64,000 bases of DNA from Luscinia megarhynchos. Its lineage: Eukaryota; Chordata; Aves; Passeriformes; Turdidae. Positions 62,901 to 64,000 of this stretch are shown in pieces. A program made the translations under genes and the position numbers. Under the pieces are notes generated by a model. The model made no database searches and had not been told where the DNA came from. It saw only the letters and a list, made by a program, of their open reading frames with translations. The DNA lies in contig JAPFBE010000067.1 of NCBI GenBank assembly GCA_034336665.1, forward strand, positions 1 through 64,000, given 5' to 3'. Position 1 is the first letter of the stretch. Every line of letters begins with the position of its first letter.

Positions 62901-64000
62901 CACTGTCCCCAATGTCCCCAGAATGTCCCCAATGTCCCCTTAGTGCCCCCACTGACCTCAGCACACTGTCCCCACTGTCCCCAGAGTGTGCCCGGTGTCC
63001 CCAATGTCCCCAGCGTCCCCAAAATGTCCCCAGCACACTGTCCCTGGTGTCCCCAGAATGTCCCCAGAGTGTCCCCGGTGTCCCCAGCGTTCCCAGCACA
63101 CTGTCCCTGGTGTCCCCAGAATGTCCCCAAAGTGTCCCCAAAGTGTCCCCAGAGCGTCCCCACCTGATGGGCCCGAACTCCTGCAGCGCCTCCACCAGAT
63201 CGGCCTCCACGATGCCGTCGATGAGGCCGCGGATGTGAACCACGGGCGACGCCGGCGTCTTGTGGGGATCCTCGTAATTCTCCTGGGGAAAGGGGCACCG
63301 AGGGCTCGGGGACACCCCAAAAACCCCGCGGGCTCGGGGACACCCCAAAATCCCCGCGGCTTCGGGGCCACACGAGGCAAAACCGGTTTGACCTCCCCAA
63401 AACGGGCCTGACCTCGCCAAAACCAGTTTGACCCTCAAAAACGAGTATCTGACCCTCACAAATGGGTGTTTGCCCCTCACGAAATGGGTGTTTGACCCCT
63501 CACAAATGGGTGTTTGACCCTCACAAATGGGTGTTTGCCCCTCACAAATGAGTATTTGACCCTCACGAATGGGTGTTTGACCCTCACAAATATTTGCTCC
63601 CCTCAGCAATTCCCCTCTCAAAATTAATTTTTTTACCCCCCTCAGCCCTTCCCGCCATTCCTGTCCCCTCAGAATCTCCCTCCCCGCGTTTTCTCCCCTC
63701 ACAGAAATCTCTCCGCTGCTCTTCCCCTCATTTATCTTCATGAGGGTCTCCCGGCTCCCCTCAGCCCTTCCCGCCATTTTTGCTCCCTCACGGCAGCTCT
63801 TTCACCTCCTCAGCCCCGCTCAGAAGCTCCTTCTCCCCTCAAAGCGCGGTTCTGCCCCCTCTCCCCACACAAAACCCTTTCCCCGTTTTCTCACCCCTCC
63901 TCCCGCTCCGGACCCGCCGCCCGCGCCCCCCGGCCCGCCGGGCCCGTGAGGCGGCGGCTCCGCTCCCTCGGTTTTCAGGCGTTTAGGAGCCCTCCCGCCT
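38896..64000 (-). CDS. HNRNPL: Heterogeneous nuclear ribonucleoprotein L (13 exons, first one cut by window edge)
   Basis: Nuclear RNA-binding protein with four RRMs that binds CA-rich RNA and regulates splicing, poly(A) choice and mRNA stability. Exons, right to left: 63895-64000 (partial), 63164-63282, 61327-61564, 59417-59502, 57972-58068, 56800-56872, 47817-47888, 46749-47042, 44977-45098, 42038-42239, 40025-40083, 39057-39150, 38896-38957. Landmarks: Gly-rich N-terminus with GRAPKRLKTE; RRM1 SPVVHIRGLI and YVVVMPKKRQALVEFED; RRM2 LLFTILNPIYSITT and RIVIFRKNGVQAMVE; linker KRQRQPPLLGDHPAEY and GHYHDEGYGPPPQHYEGRR; RRM3 VLMVYGLDQAKMNCDRVFN; RRM4 VLHFFNAPLDVTEENFYE; C-terminus LKLCFSTAQHAS. 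The exon count equals human. Exons 8 and 11-13 have small indels; most others are perfect. Confidence 0.97.
39057..39150 (-). CDS. HNRNPL: HNRNPL exon 12
   Basis: CTCCCCAG, then ERGSSGLLEWDSKSDA, two bases missing, LETLGFLNHFQMKNP before GTGAGT. Last strands of RRM4. Confidence 0.93.
39160..40010 (-). repeat. G/T-rich minisatellite in HNRNPL intron 11
   Basis: GGGGGTTTTGGGGGCTCAGG and GGGGGCCCAGGGG units, 15-25 bp, degenerate. Confidence 0.92.
40025..40083 (-). CDS. HNRNPL: HNRNPL exon 11
   Basis: TCCCCCAG, then ICD, LGV, SSVKV, and after one extra base FSGK before GTGGGG. Corresponds to ICDELGVKRPSSVKVFSGK of RRM4. Confidence 0.9.
40090..40300 (-). repeat. Short minisatellite in HNRNPL intron 10
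   Basis: GGGGGTCAGGGGATTTG units of about 17 bp. Confidence 0.92.
40305..42030 (-). repeat. 1.7-kb purine-rich array in HNRNPL intron 10
   Basis: GAGGAAGGTGAGGATGAGGA units, almost pure A/G/T with very few C on the plus strand; pyrimidine-rich in the transcript, running to the exon 10 donor. Acidic or Ser/Pro/Leu-rich frames in it are not genes. Confidence 0.95.
42038..42239 (-). CDS. HNRNPL: HNRNPL exon 10
   Basis: CTCTCCCAG, then (C)VSKQHAIMPGQSYGLEDG, RFSTPEQAAKNRIQHPSNVL and ENFYE before GTGGGG. 202 bp, frame perfect. It spans the RRM3 end and the RRM4 start. Its acceptor end is copied about 13 times to the right. Confidence 0.97.
42260..44420 (-). repeat. HNRNPL array that copies the exon 10 start and acceptor
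   Basis: About 13 copies of a ~90-bp block (first near 42310, last near 44375): acceptor TTTTCCTCTCCCAG, then VSKQHAIMPGQSYGLEDGSC-like codons, joined by AAATCCATCCTAAAATCCAT intron units. Some copies are truncated in the middle (e.g. near 43550, 44120). Confidence 0.96.
44500..44976 (-). repeat. HNRNPL array that copies the exon 9 end and donor
   Basis: Three copies (near 44504, 44679, 44824) of NNFMFGQKLNV plus GTGGGT donor, each followed by CCCCAAATTCCACCCCAAAA units, leading to the true exon end at 44977. Confidence 0.95.
44977..45098 (-). CDS. HNRNPL: HNRNPL exon 9
   Basis: CTGTGCAG, then VKFMKSKPGAAMVEMADGYA and NNNFMFGQKLNV with a split Cys before GTGGGT. 122 bp, perfect frame. RRM3 RNP1 strand region. 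Both its ends are the seeds of arrays, on the left (donor) and right (acceptor). Confidence 0.97.
45105..46235 (-). repeat. HNRNPL array that copies the exon 9 start and acceptor
   Basis: Six copies (near 45253, 45446, 45626, 45775, 45925, 46050) of acceptor CACCTGTGCAG plus VKFMxSxPG codons, set in ACAGGTGAGACAGGGACAGG units. Confidence 0.95.
46245..46748 (-). repeat. HNRNPL array that copies the exon 8 end and donor
   Basis: Three copies (near 46250, 46405, 46575) of GLDQAKMNCDRVFNVFCLYG-like sequence and the EK donor, set in CCCCCCAGGACCCCC units of about 165 bp in all; the true exon end is at 46749. Confidence 0.95.
46749..47042 (-). CDS. HNRNPL: HNRNPL exon 8
   Basis: CCCCCAAG acceptor; His/Gly/Tyr-rich GHYHGHYHDEGYGPPPQH, RYGPQYGH, proline run, then SPVLMVYGLDQAKMNCDRVF and NVEK before GTGGGG. 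294 bp where phases need a remainder of 2, so at least one indel in the Pro/Gly-rich middle. It holds the low-complexity linker and the first half of RRM3. Confidence 0.93.
47050..47480 (-). repeat. HNRNPL array that copies the exon 8 start and acceptor
   Basis: Two or three degenerate copies (near 47143 and 47298) of the acceptor and the Gly-His-Tyr codons that start exon 8, between CCCCAAATCCTGACAGACCC units. Confidence 0.85.
47480..47810 (-). repeat. C-rich minisatellite in HNRNPL intron 7
   Basis: CCCCCCAAATCCCTCCAAAC units of 10-13 bp next to the exon 7 donor. Confidence 0.9.
47817..47888 (-). CDS. HNRNPL: HNRNPL exon 7
   Basis: TTTGCAG, split Gly, EPGGNPNKRQRQPPLLGDHP and AEY before GTGAG. 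72 bp, perfect. Contains a basic KRQRQ stretch in the RRM2-RRM3 linker. Confidence 0.95.
48165..49310 (-). repeat. Minisatellite in HNRNPL intron 6
   Basis: AAATTTTATCAAAACCCAAA units of about 25-28 bp, with GGGGCTCAAACCC variants to the right. 47889-48160 is unique A/T-rich sequence with no visible exon. Confidence 0.94.
49310..49750 (-). other. Unique island in HNRNPL intron 6 with two strong donor sites
   Basis: Non-repetitive. Minus strand shows CAGCTTCGAACGGCAGCGG followed by GTAAGAG (donor at 49498-49492) and, about 65 bp on, CCCCCCCAGCAGCT followed by GTAAGTAG (near 49433). Candidate regulated or poison exon; no peptide homology. Confidence 0.35.
49755..52150 (-). repeat. Minisatellite in HNRNPL intron 6
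   Basis: About 45-bp units of ATTGATTTGTGTCCTGGAAG, GGAAATAAAAGAGTTCCT and GTGTCATGGAATTGAG, in longer composite repeats; more diverged after 51780. Confidence 0.94.
52150..55285 (-). repeat. Three-kilobase minisatellite in HNRNPL intron 6
   Basis: Composite unit with TGTCCATGGTGCAGAATTCC, TTTTCCTTGGAGTGTTGATG and TTGGAAATGAGAGAATTCC, about 50-65 bp each and in varied order. Confidence 0.95.
55285..55590 (-). promoter_or_regulatory. Unique CA-rich island in HNRNPL intron 6
   Basis: Minus strand contains CTCACACACACGG, AAACACCAAAACCACC and AAATCACCACC. CA-rich RNA is the known hnRNP L ligand, and mammalian HNRNPL autoregulates through a CA-rich cluster and poison exon in intron 6. That this island plays the role here is inference. 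Confidence 0.35.
55590..56690 (-). repeat. Minisatellite in HNRNPL intron 6
   Basis: CCCATTTTTTGGGAAGGATC and TTTTTTTGGGAAGAATCCC units of about 20-35 bp. Minus strand is A-rich (AAAAAATGGGGGATCC). Confidence 0.94.
56800..56872 (-). CDS. HNRNPL: HNRNPL exon 6
   Basis: TCCCCCAG, then PSRLNVFKNDQDTWDYTNPN and LSG T before GTAACG. 73 bp, perfect. Linker after RRM2. Confidence 0.96.
56900..57960 (-). repeat. Minisatellite in HNRNPL intron 5
   Basis: GTGTCCCCAGGTGTGTCCCC and AGGTATCCCTATCCATCCCC units. Dense CAGGTG E-box motifs. Confidence 0.96.
57972..58068 (-). CDS. HNRNPL: HNRNPL exon 5 (after an AT-AC intron)
   Basis: Begins with the G completing Glu, then FDSVQSAQRAKASLNGADIY and CCTLKIEYAK before GTGAGC. 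97 bp, perfect. The preceding intron ends in AC, not AG, with TCCTTGAC eleven bases upstream. Confidence 0.97.
58069..59416 (-). promoter_or_regulatory. HNRNPL intron 4: minor-spliceosome (U12) AT-AC intron
   Basis: Starts ATATCC (59416-59411) exactly where the Glu codon is split and ends AC (58070-58069) exactly where it resumes. TCCTTGAC (58086-58079) fits the U12 branch site, with the branch A 11 nt from the acceptor. The middle is a private minisatellite. Confidence 0.85.
58090..59285 (-). repeat. Minisatellite inside the HNRNPL AT-AC intron
   Basis: ACCCCAATTTTGGGAATTCC unit of 20-22 bp, with CCTGGATTCTGGGAATTT variants. CCCCAATTTTGGGG and GGAATTCC are palindromic. Confidence 0.96.
59417..59502 (-). 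CDS. HNRNPL: HNRNPL exon 4 (before an AT-AC intron)
   Basis: CCCCACAG, then DVLYTICNPCGPVQRIVIFR and NGVQAMV plus GA of a split Glu. 86 bp, perfect. The next intron bases are ATATCC. Confidence 0.97.
59540..60150 (-). repeat. Minisatellite in HNRNPL intron 3
   Basis: AACCTGGGATCCTAAAAATC unit of about 20 bp. Confidence 0.95.
60165..61326 (-). repeat. HNRNPL array that copies the exon 3 end and donor
   Basis: Seven copies (near 60173, 60362, 60572, 60739, 60915, 61056, 61194) of LLFTILNPIYSITT and a GTGAGA donor, set in AACCCCAATAAACCCC units. Period 140-210 bp. The true exon ends at 61327. Confidence 0.96.
61327..61564 (-). CDS. HNRNPL: HNRNPL exon 3
   Basis: CTACCCCAG, split Ser, YVVVMPKKRQALVEFEDILG, STSQKISRPGDSED and LLFTILNPIYSITT before GTGAGA. 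238 bp, perfect. End of RRM1 and start of RRM2. Confidence 0.97.
61590..62090 (-). repeat. Minisatellite in HNRNPL intron 2
   Basis: CCCCTGGTGTCACCAA units, with ACCACGTAGCTGGGACACAG near 61687, 61766 and 61888; the latter copies the first bases of exon 3 (Y-V-V) and its acceptor in degenerate form. Confidence 0.88.
62110..63160 (-). repeat. Minisatellite in HNRNPL intron 2
   Basis: CCCCAGTGTCCCCAGAATGT and CCAGCACACTGTCCCC units of 12-30 bp with longer order of about 80-110 bp. Confidence 0.95.
63164..63282 (-). CDS. HNRNPL: HNRNPL exon 2
   Basis: TTTCCCCAG, then ENYEDPHKTPASPVVHIRGL and LVEALQEFGPI with a split Ser before GTGGGG. 119 bp, perfect. RRM1 first half. Confidence 0.97.
63425..63600 (-). 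repeat. Minisatellite in HNRNPL intron 1
   Basis: AATGGGTGTTTGACCCTCAC unit of 20-22 bp, about eight copies. Confidence 0.93.
63895..64000 (-). CDS. HNRNPL: HNRNPL exon 1 (3' part only)
   Basis: From the right edge, minus strand: GGRAPKRLKTEGAEPP, then a Pro/Gly-rich run to GAGGG before GTGAGA. Matches GGRAPKRLKTDNAGDQ plus the glycine tract of HNRNPL. The start codon lies outside the window. Confidence 0.92.

Overview
The window reads as a vertebrate nuclear locus, most likely from a GC-rich bird microchromosome. Exons end in C or G at almost every third codon position, they are short with phase-conserved boundaries, and nearly all introns are filled by tandem repeats. The genes and their order match human 19q13.2: ACTN4 on the plus strand, then LGALS4, ECH1 and HNRNPL on the minus strand. 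CAPN12 and LGALS7, which lie between ACTN4 and LGALS4 in human, are not seen. The species assignment is inference; the gene identities rest on exon-by-exon recognition.

Layout. 1-8252: last part of ACTN4 (alpha-actinin-4), seven coding exons from residue ~626 to the stop, including both a 19a-type and a 19b-type EF-hand exon, then the 3' UTR. 8253-11160: intergenic, mostly a 2-kb pyrimidine-rich array. 11164-26850: LGALS4 (tandem-repeat galectin), minus strand, convergent with ACTN4. 27570-37850: complete ten-exon ECH1 (peroxisomal/mitochondrial dienoyl-CoA isomerase), minus strand, with a promoter made of a ~33-bp tandem repeat carrying ETS/CRE-like sites. 38707-64000: HNRNPL, minus strand, all 13 exons, the first running off the right edge; one intron looks like a minor-spliceosome AT-AC intron.

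The most unusual property is the repeats. Almost every intron has its own private minisatellite. At eleven places in the four genes the repeat unit contains the edge of the neighbouring exon together with its splice acceptor or donor (or, in ECH1, the stop-codon region). The result is long rows of near-perfect decoy splice sites and partial exons. In ACTN4 four such copies are in frame and open through the true exon.

Many coding exons also carry one- or two-base indels relative to well-conserved families, for example the last ACTN4 exon, most LGALS4 exons, ECH1 exons 3 and 7, and HNRNPL exons 8 and 11-13. Other exons in the same genes are perfect. Uncorrected assembly errors are the simplest explanation, so protein readings are given exon by exon.

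The four genes do not form a pathway. ACTN4 is an actin cross-linker, LGALS4 a lectin, ECH1 a fatty-acid oxidation enzyme and HNRNPL a splicing regulator. What links them here is conserved synteny and shared repeat architecture.
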